From NCBI RefSeq assembly GCF_014874095.1, contig NZ_JADBEB010000001.1:6138001-6202000 (forward strand): a stretch of 64,000 nucleotides of DNA, read 5' to 3'. Each line of letters begins with the position of its first letter. Within the stretch, counting starts at the first letter, position 1. Made by a program: the position numbers and the translations under genes. This DNA is from Plantactinospora soyae (GTDB lineage: Bacteria; Actinomycetota; Actinomycetes; Mycobacteriales; Micromonosporaceae). Under the pieces are notes generated by a model. The model made no database searches. It was not told the DNA's origin and saw only the letters and a program-made list of their open reading frames with translations. Of the stretch, positions 54,632-63,673 are shown in pieces.

Positions 54632-55069
54632 ATGACGAAGCAGTGGGAAGGCTCGCAGCCGCCCCGGGTGATCGCGGTGGCCCGGTTCCTCGGGGTGCTC
54701 AGCGCGATCGGCGTGTTCGTCATCTACCTCGCCGGGCTCGCGGTCTCCTACCGGGCTGCGGGTGGCCTCGACGTGGAGGTCTCCGAGTCGCCGGCCTGGC
54801 TCTACCCCGTCGTGGTGGTCGGTCTGGTGATCGTCGGCAGTCTCGGCCTGGTGGCGGCCACGATCGATCCACAGCGGACCTCCCGGGTGTACCCCTGGCT
54901 GCTGGTCGGCATCGGCACGGTCACCCAGATCCTCTTCGGACTGGTGCTGACCGACCAGTCGCTCGACGCCCGGAACATCGCGGTGATCGTGCTGCCGCCG
55001 TTCACCGCCGCGCTCTCCATCGCCGAGTTCGCCCGCGAGCTGCGCAACCTGCTCCGCCCGCAGCCCTGA
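54632..55069 (+). CDS. Small four-helix membrane protein, unknown
   Basis: The 145-residue product has four predicted helices ('VARFLGVLSAIGVFVIYLAGLAV', 'LYPVVVVGLVIVGSLGLVAAT', 'YPWLLVGIGTVTQILFGLVLT', 'NIAVIVLPPFTAALSIAEFA') and a short C-terminal Arg/Leu tail. ATG 54632 has GGTGGAAACG upstream; an in-frame ATG at 54620 is the alternative. I know no family or function. It is convergent with the helicase gene. Confidence 0.65.
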   Translation: MTKQWEGSQPPRVIAVARFLGVLSAIGVFVIYLAGLAVSYRAAGGLDVEVSESPAWLYPVVVVGLVIVGSLGLVAATIDPQRTSRVYPWLLVGIGTVTQILFGLVLTDQSLDARNIAVIVLPPFTAALSIAEFARELRNLLRPQP

Positions 55070-55087
55070 CCACCGCGGGCGGCCCGG

Positions 55088-56830
55088 TCACTCCCGGTCG
55101 CCCTCCCGATCCCGGCGTACCGTCGTCTTGCGGCCCTTGATGGTGCTCTGGCGCAGCCGGGCGATCACCTCGTCGGCGGCCGACCGTGGCACCTCGACCA
55201 GTGAGAACCGGTCGGCGATCTCGATCGAACCGATCTCCCGGCCGCTGACCCGGGTCTCACCGGTGATCGCGCCGACCAGATCCTGCGGCCGGATTCCGGC
55301 CCGTCGTCCCACGCCGATGAAGAGGCAGGCCATGTCGCCCGGACGACTCCGACCGGCACCGGTACGTCGTTCGTCGCGGCCACCGTCCCGACCGCCGTCT
55401 CGGCGGGGCCGGCCGTCCCGGTCGCCCCGGAACGCCACCTGCGGGATGTCCTCCTCGTCGACCGTTCCGCCCGTCGACTCGTGCGCCAGCCGCACCGCGG
55501 CGAGGGCCACCTCCATCACATCGAACTCGTCGGTGAGGGTCTCCACGATCACCCGGAACGGCTCCAGGTCGTCCTCCAGGAGGCTCTCGTGCAGCGCGGC
55601 CCGGGTCATCTCCAACCGCCGGGTCCGCAGGTCGGCCACGGTCGGAATCTTGTCGATCGAGATCCGTTGACCCGTGGTCCGCTCGATGGTCTTGAGCATC
55701 CGGTGCTCCCGGGGCTCCGCCAGGGTGATCGCGATCCCCTGCCGGCCGGCCCGACCGACCCGGCCGATCCGGTGCACGTACGACTCCGGGGCGGACGGCA
55801 CGTCGTAGTTGACCACGTGGGTGAGCTGCTCGATGTCCAGCCCCCGGGCGGCCACGTCGGTCGCCACCAGCAGGTCTGCGGTGCCCGCCCGGAGCCGTCC
55901 CATCACCCGGTCGCGCTGTTCCTGGGTCATCCCGCCGTGCAGAGCCTCGGCCCGGTAACCCCGGCCGTTCATGGTCTCGGTGAGCCGGTCGACCTCCTCC
56001 CGGCTCCGGCAGAAGACGATGGCGGCGGTCGGCGCCTCGACGTCGAGGACCCGGCCGAGCGCCGCCGCCTTGTGCGACCGCGCGACGACGTACGCGGTCT
56101 GCCGGACCAGGGGTGCCGTACCGGAGGGAGCGGGCTGCCGGCCGATCTCGATCCGGGCCGGGTCACGCAGGTGCTGTCGGGCCATCCCGTCGATCCGGCT
56201 CGGCATCGTCGCGGAGAACAGCACCGTCTGCCGCTCTTCGGGCACGTGCTGCAGGATCGCCTCGATGTCCTCGGCGAAGCCCATGTCGAGCATCTCGTCC
56301 GCCTCGTCGAGCACCACCGTGGCGAGGCTGCCGAGTCGGAGCGTGCCCCGGGAGATGTGGTCCAGCGCCCGCCCCGGGGTGGCCACGACGACGTCGACGC
56401 CGCTGTCCAGTACCCGCAGCTGCCGGGCGATCGGCTGTCCGCCGTAGATCGGCAGCACCCGTACGCCGAGATCCCGGCCGTACCGGTGGATCGCCTCGGA
56501 GACCTGGACGGCCAGCTCGCGGGTCGGCACCAGGATCAGCGCGTTCGGCTCTCCGGAACGGCGGTCCGCCGGCATCCGCTGCAGCAGTGGTAACGCGAAA
56601 GCGGCGGTCTTTCCGGTTCCGGTGGCCGCCTGCCCGAGCAGGTCACGCCCGGCCAGCAGCGGCGGGATCGCCTCCCGCTGGATCGCGGTCGGCTCCTCGT
56701 AGCCCAGGGTGCTCAGCGCGTCGAGGAGTTCGGCCCGTAGCCCAAGGTCGGCGAAGGTGCCGGTGTCGTCGTCGGTGCCGTCGGGGCTCGTGGTGTCCAC
56801 CGGATCGGGTTGTGCACTTTCGGAACTCAT
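55088..56830 (-). CDS. DEAD-box ATP-dependent RNA helicase (CsdA/DeaD type)
   Basis: The 580-residue helicase has the Q motif 'YEEPTAIQREAIPPLL', Walker A AATGTGKT, DEAD in VLDEADEMLDMGF, FSATMPSR, and the HRIGRVGRAGR motif. The C-terminal part (about 490-575) is a DbpA-like RNA-binding domain ('ACLFIGVGRRAGIRPQDLVGAITGE'), after a charged Arg/Gly/Asp linker. It remodels structured RNA and ribosome precursors. This is a housekeeping-type gene and appears complete. Confidence 0.93.
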   Translation of the reverse strand: MSSESAQPDPVDTTSPDGTDDDTGTFADLGLRAELLDALSTLGYEEPTAIQREAIPPLLAGRDLLGQAATGTGKTAAFALPLLQRMPADRRSGEPNALILVPTRELAVQVSEAIHRYGRDLGVRVLPIYGGQPIARQLRVLDSGVDVVVATPGRALDHISRGTLRLGSLATVVLDEADEMLDMGFAEDIEAILQHVPEERQTVLFSATMPSRIDGMARQHLRDPARIEIGRQPAPSGTAPLVRQTAYVVARSHKAAALGRVLDVEAPTAAIVFCRSREEVDRLTETMNGRGYRAEALHGGMTQEQRDRVMGRLRAGTADLLVATDVAARGLDIEQLTHVVNYDVPSAPESYVHRIGRVGRAGRQGIAITLAEPREHRMLKTIERTTGQRISIDKIPTVADLRTRRLEMTRAALHESLLEDDLEPFRVIVETLTDEFDVMEVALAAVRLAHESTGGTVDEEDIPQVAFRGDRDGRPRRDGGRDGGRDERRTGAGRSRPGDMACLFIGVGRRAGIRPQDLVGAITGETRVSGREIGSIEIADRFSLVEVPRSAADEVIARLRQSTIKGRKTTVRRDREGDRE

Positions 56831-57140
56831 ACCGCCAGCCTTTCACCACGCCGAACCGCGCGGCTCAGCGACCGGCCATCCGGGCCTTACCGGAGGGTGG
56901 TCCGGGGCCCGCGCCGGCCGGCCCGACCCGACCAAACGGCCGGTGTGACCGGCGGATCGGCGCTGGCCGCGCGCCCTGTGTCCGGCTGCCGCTCCGTTCG
57001 GGGCTGCTGAAATCGGTAACTTCACCGTAACTTCACCGTCCCTTGACGGGCCTTCACCCCGCCTCGTGGACTATGCTGCCGGCAGAACCAAGTCGCCCGT
57101 AGTCATGGAATACAACGCCGTATTGGTCAGGTGCTGGTGT
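56831..57140. other. Divergent promoter region, helicase and TetR gene
   Basis: This 310-base gap contains an exact direct repeat AACTTCACCGT (two copies, about 57017-57041), placed to influence the rightward TetR gene or the leftward helicase. No open frame here looks coding. Confidence 0.45.
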
Positions 57141-57899
57141 ATGAGTGATCGCCGTAAGGACCAGAGTGACAGGTCCGGGACCGAGTCGGGCGGATCCGCC
57201 CGGGCACTGGGAACCCGGGACCGGCTGCTTCGCGCGGCGATGGATCTCTTCGCCGAACAGGGCTACCGGAAGACCACCATCGGGGAGATCGAGGCGCGGG
57301 CCGGGCTGGCACCGAGGTCCGGGGCGCTCTACCAGTACTTCGCCAGCAAGGAGGAGGTGCTCCGGGCCGGCATCGAGCGGCACATCGAACAGCTGAGCGT
57401 GCTCACCTCCGCGCTCGACCTGCTGCCGCTGGCCGACCTCCGGTCCGAGATCATCCTGCTCGGGCGGTGGAACCTCCAGGACCTGAACCGCCGGGAACCG
57501 CTGTACCGGCTGGTCCGGCAGGAGGGGGAGGTCGTACCCGGGCTCCTCGACCAGCTCCGGGAGGCCGTACACGACAATCCGCACCGGCGGATCGCGGAGT
57601 GGATCAGCCGCAGCGCCGAGGCCGCCGGCTCCACGCGGGTGGACGCCGAAGCGCTGGCCCTCATCGTCGCCGGCTCGATGGGGCACTACCGCACGCTCGA
57701 ATCGATCTACGGCCGTAAACCGCTCGACATCGACGACGAGCGGTTCCTTGCCACCTGGGTCGAGGTGTGCATCGCCATCGCCCAGCACTTCGGCCTCGAC
57801 GCCGCCCGGGACAGCACATACGGCCGCAACGGCTTTCCGCGTCCGGACCAGCCCAGGAGCGCCGGGGGAGAGGACTCCTCCCATGCCCGAGACACCTGA
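57141..57899 (+). CDS. TetR-family transcriptional regulator
   Basis: The 252-residue regulator has an N-terminal helix-turn-helix ('TRDRLLRAAMDLFAEQGYRKTTIGEIEARAG', 'GALYQYFASKEEVLRAGIE') after a polar 30-residue leader, and a helical ligand-binding domain. ATG 57141 gives MSDRRKDQSD; the ribosome binding site is weak. It ends 17 bases inside the MFS gene, so it likely represses this exporter, as is typical of TetR/MFS pairs. Confidence 0.88.
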   Translation: MSDRRKDQSDRSGTESGGSARALGTRDRLLRAAMDLFAEQGYRKTTIGEIEARAGLAPRSGALYQYFASKEEVLRAGIERHIEQLSVLTSALDLLPLADLRSEIILLGRWNLQDLNRREPLYRLVRQEGEVVPGLLDQLREAVHDNPHRRIAEWISRSAEAAGSTRVDAEALALIVAGSMGHYRTLESIYGRKPLDIDDERFLATWVEVCIAIAQHFGLDAARDSTYGRNGFPRPDQPRSAGGEDSSHARDT

Positions 57900-59322
57900 C
57901 GCCAGGTCCCGTGCCCGGCGGGTACTCGCCGTCTGTTCCCTCGCCGCCTTCATGGCCTTCCTGGACGTCACCATCGTCAACGTCGCCTTCCCGGACCTCC
58001 AGCGATACTTCCCCGACGTACGCGAGGACGAGCTGTCCTGGGTGCTCAACGGCTACAACGTGGTCTTCTCCGCGGCGCTGGTCCCGGCCGGTCGGCTCGC
58101 CGACATGGTGGGCCGGCGGCGGCTGTTCCTGATCGGGCTGCTCCTGTTCACGGTCGCGTCTGCGGGCTGCGCCGCGGCGCCGTCCGTCTGGTGGCTGATC
58201 GCGGCCCGCGTCGTGCAGGCGATCGGCGCGGCGGCGGTGATCCCGAGTTCGATCGCCCTGCTGCTGCACGAGTACCCGGCGGAGCGCCGGCTCGCCGCCA
58301 CCTCCATGCTGGGCGCCTGCGCCGCCGCGGCGGCGGCCTTCGGCCCCACCGTCGGCGGCGTGCTGATCGAGGTGCTCGACTGGCGGCTGGTCTTCCTGGT
58401 CAACGTGCCGATCGGGGTGGCCACGATGCTCTGGGGCGCCCGCGTGCTGCGGGAGTCGGCGGACCAGCGCCGGGGCCGGATGCCCGACCTGCTCGGTGCC
58501 GCCGCCCTCGCGCTGGGGCTCGGCGGGCTGGCGCTGACGATCACCAAGGGCAACGACTGGGGCTGGGCCAGCCCCCGTACGGTCGGCCCCTTCGCCGGGG
58601 CGCTGGCCCTGATCGGCCTGGCGCTCTGGAGATCCGCGCGACATCCGGCGCCGGTGCTGGAACTCGGTCTGCTCCGGCTCCGTCCGGTCGCGGCCGGCAA
58701 CGCCGCCCTGGTCCTGTTCTCCATCGGGATCTACGGCAAAATTCTGGTAGATGTGCTCTATCTCAGTGATGTGTGGCATTTGCGGCCGGTGTTGACGGGA
58801 CTGGCACTCGCGCCCGGTCCGCTGATAACCGCCGCCTGTGCGCCGTTCGCCGGCATGCTGGCCGACCGATTCGGGGGAAAACGGATCGCCGGTATCGGCG
58901 TGGTGGTCTACGGGCTTGGCTGCGTATGGTTTGCCACAGTTCCGGGAGTTGAGCCCAATTATCTGACTGAATGGTTGCCAGGCTCGTTTTTCACGGGTAT
59001 CGGGAACGCGATGGCTTTTCCCGTATTGACCGGAGTTGCCGTTGCGTCGCTCCCGATCTCCCGGTTCGCCACCGGCAGCGCGGTCAACGCCACGGCCCGG
59101 CAGGTCGGGGCCGCGCTCGGGGTCGCGGTCGTGGTGGCCATCCTGGGACCGCTCGGTGGACTGGAGAGTCGGGACGCCCTGCTGCGCGGCTTCTGGTGCA
59201 CGGGCGTGGCGTCCGGACTGGCGCTGTTCGCGGTGCTGGCCCTGCGTGGACGGTCGGCCGTGCTGCCGGTCGTAGCGGGCCCACCGCTGCCCGCGCCCAC
59301 CGCGCAGGACCGGGTCGGCTGA
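57883..59322 (+). CDS. MFS exporter, DHA2 (14-helix) family
   Basis: The 479-residue transporter has motif A in 'GRLADMVGRRRLFLIGLLLF', the early 'AFMAFLDVTIVNVAFPDLQRYF' of DHA2 drug exporters, and motif C-like 'LGACAAAAAAFGPTVGGVLIE'. Hydrophobic helices continue to the end. It overlaps the TetR gene by 17 bases. It could provide self-protection or product export for the phosphonate cluster to the right, but that is only by position. Confidence 0.88.
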   Translation: MPETPDARSRARRVLAVCSLAAFMAFLDVTIVNVAFPDLQRYFPDVREDELSWVLNGYNVVFSAALVPAGRLADMVGRRRLFLIGLLLFTVASAGCAAAPSVWWLIAARVVQAIGAAAVIPSSIALLLHEYPAERRLAATSMLGACAAAAAAFGPTVGGVLIEVLDWRLVFLVNVPIGVATMLWGARVLRESADQRRGRMPDLLGAAALALGLGGLALTITKGNDWGWASPRTVGPFAGALALIGLALWRSARHPAPVLELGLLRLRPVAAGNAALVLFSIGIYGKILVDVLYLSDVWHLRPVLTGLALAPGPLITAACAPFAGMLADRFGGKRIAGIGVVVYGLGCVWFATVPGVEPNYLTEWLPGSFFTGIGNAMAFPVLTGVAVASLPISRFATGSAVNATARQVGAALGVAVVVAILGPLGGLESRDALLRGFWCTGVASGLALFAVLALRGRSAVLPVVAGPPLPAPTAQDRVG

Positions 59323-59349
59323 GCCCGCCGCCAACCCGATCCAACCTCA

Positions 59350-59484
59350 TCCGACCCGACCCGACCCGACCCGACCCGACCCGACCTGATCCGACCCGAC
59401 CCGACCCGACCCGACCCGACCCGACCCGACCTGATCCGACCCGACCCGACCCGAAGTGATCCGACCCGACCCGACCCGACCCGG
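59350..59484. repeat. Pentanucleotide (CCCGA)n tract with interruptions
   Basis: About 27 tandem units of CCCGA/CCGAC run between the convergent MFS and NRAMP genes, broken by CCTGATCCGA twice and AAGTGATCCGA once. It is a simple-sequence tract from slippage, not a coding or CRISPR region. The unequal interruptions suggest larger unit duplications. Confidence 0.9.
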
Positions 59485-59507
59485 GACCTGGCCCGGCGGC
59501 GGTGACC

Positions 59508-60794
59508 TCAGGCGCCGACCAGCAGGGTCAGCGCGGCCAGTACCGAGATGAAGACCGCCGCACAACCCGCCGCCACCGTGGTGATCCGGCGGTTGACCAG
59601 CTCGCCCATCAGCGACGCGTCCCGGGTGAAGAAGACCAGGGGCCAGAGGGCGAACGGGATGCCGATGCTCAGCGTGACCTGGCTGAGCACCAGCGCCCTG
59701 GTCGGTTCCATGCCCAGGGCCAGGATGCCGAGCGCGGGCACGATGGTGACCAGCCGACGTACGGTCACCGGGATGGAGCGGCGGAGGAAGCCGGCCAGGA
59801 TGACCGAGCCGGCGTACGTGCCGACCGAGGAGGAGACCAGCCCCGAGACGAGCAGGGCCAACCCGAAGCAGGCCGCCGCGAGCGCACCGGACCGCTCGTC
59901 GAAGAGGTGGTACGCCGCCTCGAGTTCGGTGACTCCGCTGCCGGCCAGGCTGCCCGCCGCGATCGCGATCAGCAGAACATTGGTGGCACCGGCCACCAGC
60001 ATCGCCGCCACCACGTCGATCCGGGTCGCGGTGAGCAGCCGGCGGCGGGCCGGAACGGTGCGTACGACGCCGAAGCGGTCCCGGATCAGTGCGGAGTGCA
60101 GGTAGATCGCGTGCGGCATGATCGTGGCGCCGAGGATCGCCGAGGCGAGCAGGATGCTGCCCCGGTCCGGCAGGCCGGGAAGCAGGCCACCGGCCAGCCC
60201 CCGGGCTGAGGGCTCGGCGGTGACGGCCGCGTACCCGAAGCCGACGAAGATCAGCGCCAGCATCGCCGCGGTGAGCCGTTCGAAGCTCCGTTGGCCACGC
60301 CGGGTCTGCACCAGCAGCAGGACGAACGCCACGGCTCCGGTCAGGAAACCGCCGGCCAGCAGGGGCACGCCGAAGAGCAGGTAGAGGGCGACGGCACCGC
60401 CGAGCACCTCGGCGACGTCGGTGGCGACGGCCACCACCTCGGCCTGCCCCCAGAGCAGGTAGACCACCGGCCGGGGGAACCGCTCGCGGCAGAGTTCCGG
60501 CAGGGTACGACCGGTGGCGAGGCCGAGCTTCGCCGACAGGTACTGGGTCAGGACGGCGAGCAGGTTCGCGAGCACCACGACCCAGACCAGCTGGTACGCG
60601 TACTGCGAGCCCGCCGAGACGTTCGTCGCCACATTGCCGGGGTCGACGTACGCGATCGCCGCCACGAACGCCGGACCCAACCGAATGACCAGGTGTCCGA
60701 GGGGCATCTTGCCGGTAATGGACGAGTTCAGCTTCGATGAAGAACGGGCTACATTACTCTGGGCGCTCGACCGGGTACCATTCTGTGACCGCAC
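59508..60794 (-). CDS. NRAMP-family divalent metal (Mn2+/Fe2+) transporter
   Basis: The 428-residue protein has the metal-binding helix 'AIAYVDPGNVATN' and helix 6 'ILGATIMPHAIYLHSALI', both NRAMP signatures, with about eleven helices. It imports Mn2+ or Fe2+ with protons. GTG 60794 follows GGAGG; ATG 60707, closer to the domain, is an alternative start with a poor site. It is divergent from the phosphonate genes, whose dioxygenase needs iron. Confidence 0.85.
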   Translation of the reverse strand: MRSQNGTRSSAQSNVARSSSKLNSSITGKMPLGHLVIRLGPAFVAAIAYVDPGNVATNVSAGSQYAYQLVWVVVLANLLAVLTQYLSAKLGLATGRTLPELCRERFPRPVVYLLWGQAEVVAVATDVAEVLGGAVALYLLFGVPLLAGGFLTGAVAFVLLLVQTRRGQRSFERLTAAMLALIFVGFGYAAVTAEPSARGLAGGLLPGLPDRGSILLASAILGATIMPHAIYLHSALIRDRFGVVRTVPARRRLLTATRIDVVAAMLVAGATNVLLIAIAAGSLAGSGVTELEAAYHLFDERSGALAAACFGLALLVSGLVSSSVGTYAGSVILAGFLRRSIPVTVRRLVTIVPALGILALGMEPTRALVLSQVTLSIGIPFALWPLVFFTRDASLMGELVNRRITTVAAGCAAVFISVLAALTLLVGA

Positions 60795-60848
60795 CGTGCC
60801 TCCAGTCTGCGTAGGTACGCATCCCCCAGCGGGTAAATCGCTAAGTTT

Positions 60849-60885
60849 CACAACTCGCCTGAGGGCCCTCAATACGGACGTTGTG
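60849..60885 (-). promoter_or_regulatory. Structured leader hairpin upstream of the NRAMP gene
   Basis: CACAAC (60849-60854) pairs with GTTGTG (60880-60885), enclosing the perfect palindrome GAGGGCCCTC at 60861-60870. It lies between the putative promoter and the start codon, where metal-responsive leaders often occur. I cannot match it to a known riboswitch. Confidence 0.4.
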
Positions 60886-60919
60886 ACTACTCACCGCTTT
60901 GAGGTTGCTGCTCATATTG

Positions 60920-60962
60920 TTGACTTCATGTAGTCGTAGTTTGTACGCTTCGACGCTGTCAA
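60920..60962. promoter_or_regulatory. Overlapping divergent promoters for NRAMP and phpC-like genes
   Basis: Rightward: TTGACT at 60920-60925 and TACGCT at 60944-60949, spacing 18. Leftward: TTGACA at 60962-60957 and TACGAC at 60938-60933, spacing 18. The two promoters interleave, so binding of polymerase to one should exclude the other. Confidence 0.5.
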
Positions 60963-61028
60963 GGCTTTAGATTCCCGGCTGATTGGCCGCATCGGCTTGA
61001 CTGATCAAGTTGCTTGTTTGGGGGCCAC

Positions 61029-62333
61029 ATGCGACTTGCACCGCAATCTCCGTTTAGCACCGCCCCCGTGCCCGCTGCCCCGGCCCCGGTCCAACGCGCG
61101 GTCGTCGGGCCGGGCGCCGTCGCCGCCGTACCGGCCGAGGCCGAGGCGATCTGCGGGATTCCGGCGTCGGAACTGGACACCCTCCTGGTCGTCGGGCCCG
61201 GGTTCGACACCCGCCCGTGGGCCGAGCGACTGGTCGCCGCGCTGCGCCCGCTGCCGATCCGGCGGTACGTCCAACCAGGCCCGGCCACTCCCGCTGGCGT
61301 GCTGCGCCTGGCACGGCTGCTCCGGGACGACCGGCCCGGGATCGTGCTGGCGGTCGGCGGCGGCACCGTACTCGACACCGTGAAGGCGGCGGTGGCGCTA
61401 CAGCCGTACCCCGACCTCGACGAGCGCGACGTGGCGCGCGGTTGCGACGACCCCGAGCCGCGGCGGCGCTGGCGGACCGGGGTGTGCACCCGGCCGGCGG
61501 TGGTCGCGGTGCCCAGCACCCCGGGCACCGGAGCCGAGGCGACCCCGTTCGCCACGCTCTGGGACACCGCCGGTGGTCGGAAGCTCTCCCTGACCGGTCC
61601 CGAGTTGCTGCCCGGGGCGGTGATCCTCGATCCGGACCTGCTGGTGGGGCTGGACCGGACCGTCCTGGTCGGCGCCGTGCTGGACACGATCTGCCAGGGC
61701 GCCGAGGCGGCCTGGTCGATCCGCTCCACCCCGGCGTCGACCGCCTTCGGCCTGACCGCACTCGGCACCGCCGCAGGGGTACTGGACCGACTCGTCGCCG
61801 GGCGGCTGGACGACGCCGGGCGGCTCGCCCTGCTCTTGGCCGGTCACCACTCCGGTCGGGCCATCGCCGCCGCGCCGACCTCGTCCTGCCATGCCATCTC
61901 GTACCCGCTGACCCTCTGGCTGGGGCTGGCGCACGGGCACGCGTGCGGGGTGAGCCTGCCGAGGCTGCTGCGTCACAACGCCGATGTGACCACGGCGGAC
62001 TGCGCGGACCCCCGGGGCGTCCGGCACGTCCGCGCGGTCGTCGACCGGATCGCGGTGGCCCTGGCCGCCGACGCGGTGCCCGGGACGGGCGGAACCGTCG
62101 CCGCCCGGGCCGGAACCGTCGCCGCCCGGGCCGGTGCCGCCGCCGCCCGGGTCGAGCGGTTGCTCGCCGGGGCCGGCCTGGCCCCCCTCGACGAGTTGCC
62201 GGTCGACGCCCACGATCTGGCCGTCGAGGCCCTCAACTACCCCCGATGCCACGACAATCCGCGCCGGCTGGACGTCCCCGTCCTCCGCCGGCTCCTCGGC
62301 ACTCCGCTGGGACTGGAGGAGTCATGCTCGTAG
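61029..62333 (+). CDS. phpC: Phosphonoacetaldehyde reductase-like iron-containing alcohol dehydrogenase (PhpC type)
   Basis: The 434-residue enzyme is a group III Fe-dependent alcohol dehydrogenase: 'VLAVGGGTVLDTVKAAVAL', 'VAVPSTPGTGAEATPFATLWD' and metal-ligand His residues in 'AGHHSGRAIAAAPTSSCHAISYPLTLWLGLAHGHACGV'-type region (two His pairs). Gene order with phpD-like and phpE-like genes identifies it as the reductase making 2-hydroxyethylphosphonate. ATG 61029 follows a GGGGG run. Residues about 355-375 contain a three-unit 21-bp repeat (62091-62153) encoding GTVAARA units, absent from typical relatives. It overlaps the next gene by ten bases. Confidence 0.82.
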   Translation: MRLAPQSPFSTAPVPAAPAPVQRAVVGPGAVAAVPAEAEAICGIPASELDTLLVVGPGFDTRPWAERLVAALRPLPIRRYVQPGPATPAGVLRLARLLRDDRPGIVLAVGGGTVLDTVKAAVALQPYPDLDERDVARGCDDPEPRRRWRTGVCTRPAVVAVPSTPGTGAEATPFATLWDTAGGRKLSLTGPELLPGAVILDPDLLVGLDRTVLVGAVLDTICQGAEAAWSIRSTPASTAFGLTALGTAAGVLDRLVAGRLDDAGRLALLLAGHHSGRAIAAAPTSSCHAISYPLTLWLGLAHGHACGVSLPRLLRHNADVTTADCADPRGVRHVRAVVDRIAVALAADAVPGTGGTVAARAGTVAARAGAAAARVERLLAGAGLAPLDELPVDAHDLAVEALNYPRCHDNPRRLDVPVLRRLLGTPLGLEESCS

Positions 62334-63664
62334 ACCCGTTCAAGGTCGCGCACTGGATGAACGCCCGCAAGCACACCTCGGCGCAGGTCGCCGAGCTGGC
62401 CGGGATGCCCGGGGGAGCGTTGACCGACCTGCTCGGCGGCGGCGTCGCCGAGGTCGACGACGCGCTGCTGGGCCGCATCGCGCTGGCGCTGCGCGTCGAC
62501 CCGGCCCAACTCTGCGCCCAGGGCGCCCGGGACCTCACCGTGGTGCACCAGTCGGCGGACGGGCTGGCCGCGACCTGCCGGCCGATCCAGCGCGACGGCA
62601 TCCACTTCTACAACTACTACTCGATGGCGGCGCCGCCCGGCCGGGTGGCACCGGTCATCCTCGACATCCTCTGCCCGGCCGACCGGCTGCCCGCGCTCAA
62701 CAACGGGCACCTGGAGCCGGCCATCACCGTCAACCTGGGACCCGGCGACATCCACGGCCGCTGGGGCCGGGAACTCACCCCGCAGACCTGGCAGGTGCTG
62801 CACGCCAACCCCGGCGACGACCCGTGGATCGTCGGCGACTCGTACGTCGAACCGTCGTACTGCCCGCACAGCTACTCGCTCGCCGGCACCGCCCCGGCCC
62901 GGATCGTCTCCTACACCGGACAGTCGAACATGGCGCCGGTGATCGAGGAGGCGAACGCCTGGTCCGACAGCGCCTACGCCCGGTACCTCGAACTGCTCGA
63001 CGGCGGGCTGCCCCCGGGTGACCTGCTGGACCTGCTGCTGGCCCGGCGCGGTCACCAACGGTCCTCCGCCGCGGCCGCGATCGGCCTCGACCCGGCGGCG
63101 CTGGACAAGGCGATCAGCGATCCGGTGGCCGGGATCCCCGTGCTCCGGGCCCTGGCCCGGACCGTGGGACTGGACTACCGGCTGCTGCTGCCGGCCGAGC
63201 GGAGCCACGACGAGGTCGGCAAGTCGTACCGGGACGTGCCGGGCGCCCGCGCGTCGCGCCGACGGCTCGGCCCGTACGAGGTGGCGTCGATGGCGAGCGC
63301 CCCGCACCTGCCCGACCTCACCGGGCTCTACCTGCTGGTCGACTCCGACGGGTCCGAGTCGCCCGGTGCCGACCTGGTGGAATCGGCGGAGTCGCACTAC
63401 TTCGTCGCCTCCGGTGTCCTCACCCTTGACTGGGACGACGCGCAGGGGCAGCGCCAGCGCACCACCCTCACCGCCGACGGCTCGGCGTGGGTCGGCCCGT
63501 TCGTCCGGCACCGCTGGTCCGGCGACGGCGCACTGCTGAAGTTCGGCTCCGGGTCGCACGTCGGCTATCTCGACCTGGTCGAACTGACCAACACGTACGC
63601 ACCGGCGGCCACCGCCCGGCGGGGCCGCCGCGACCTGTCCAGCTGGGGCTACGACGAGGGTTAG
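62324..63664 (+). CDS. phpD: 2-Hydroxyethylphosphonate dioxygenase (HEPD, PhpD)
   Basis: The 446-residue protein closely matches HEPD of phosphinothricin tripeptide biosynthesis: N-terminal helix-turn-helix-like 'DPFKVAHWMNARKHTSAQVAELAG', then 'RPIQRDGIHFYNYYS', 'PADRLPALNNGHLEPAITVNLGPGDI', 'WIVGDSYVEPSYCPHSYSLAG', and a second cupin repeat ending 'RRGRRDLSSWGY'. Iron ligands His129, Glu176 and His182, plus Lys16, fall at the same numbers as in the characterised enzyme. It cleaves 2-hydroxyethylphosphonate with O2 to hydroxymethylphosphonate and formate. ATG 62324 follows GGAGGAG. HTH-like N-terminus is part of the enzyme, not a regulator. Confidence 0.93.
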   Translation: MLVDPFKVAHWMNARKHTSAQVAELAGMPGGALTDLLGGGVAEVDDALLGRIALALRVDPAQLCAQGARDLTVVHQSADGLAATCRPIQRDGIHFYNYYSMAAPPGRVAPVILDILCPADRLPALNNGHLEPAITVNLGPGDIHGRWGRELTPQTWQVLHANPGDDPWIVGDSYVEPSYCPHSYSLAGTAPARIVSYTGQSNMAPVIEEANAWSDSAYARYLELLDGGLPPGDLLDLLLARRGHQRSSAAAAIGLDPAALDKAISDPVAGIPVLRALARTVGLDYRLLLPAERSHDEVGKSYRDVPGARASRRRLGPYEVASMASAPHLPDLTGLYLLVDSDGSESPGADLVESAESHYFVASGVLTLDWDDAQGQRQRTTLTADGSAWVGPFVRHRWSGDGALLKFGSGSHVGYLDLVELTNTYAPAATARRGRRDLSSWGYDEG

Positions 63665-63673
63665 GAGGCAACG

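Noticed and set aside
59350-59484. Pentamer tract as a CRISPR array or coding region
   Set aside because: There are no spacers, the unit is only five bases, and the frames give only repeating dipeptide-like text.
60800-60960. Known manganese or magnesium riboswitch upstream of the NRAMP gene
   Set aside because: A hairpin is present, but I could not find the conserved yybP-ykoY or M-box core sequences.
62324-62500. phpD-like gene as an XRE-type transcription regulator
   Set aside because: The N-terminal helix-turn-helix-like part is a normal feature of HEPD, and all iron ligands of the enzyme are present.
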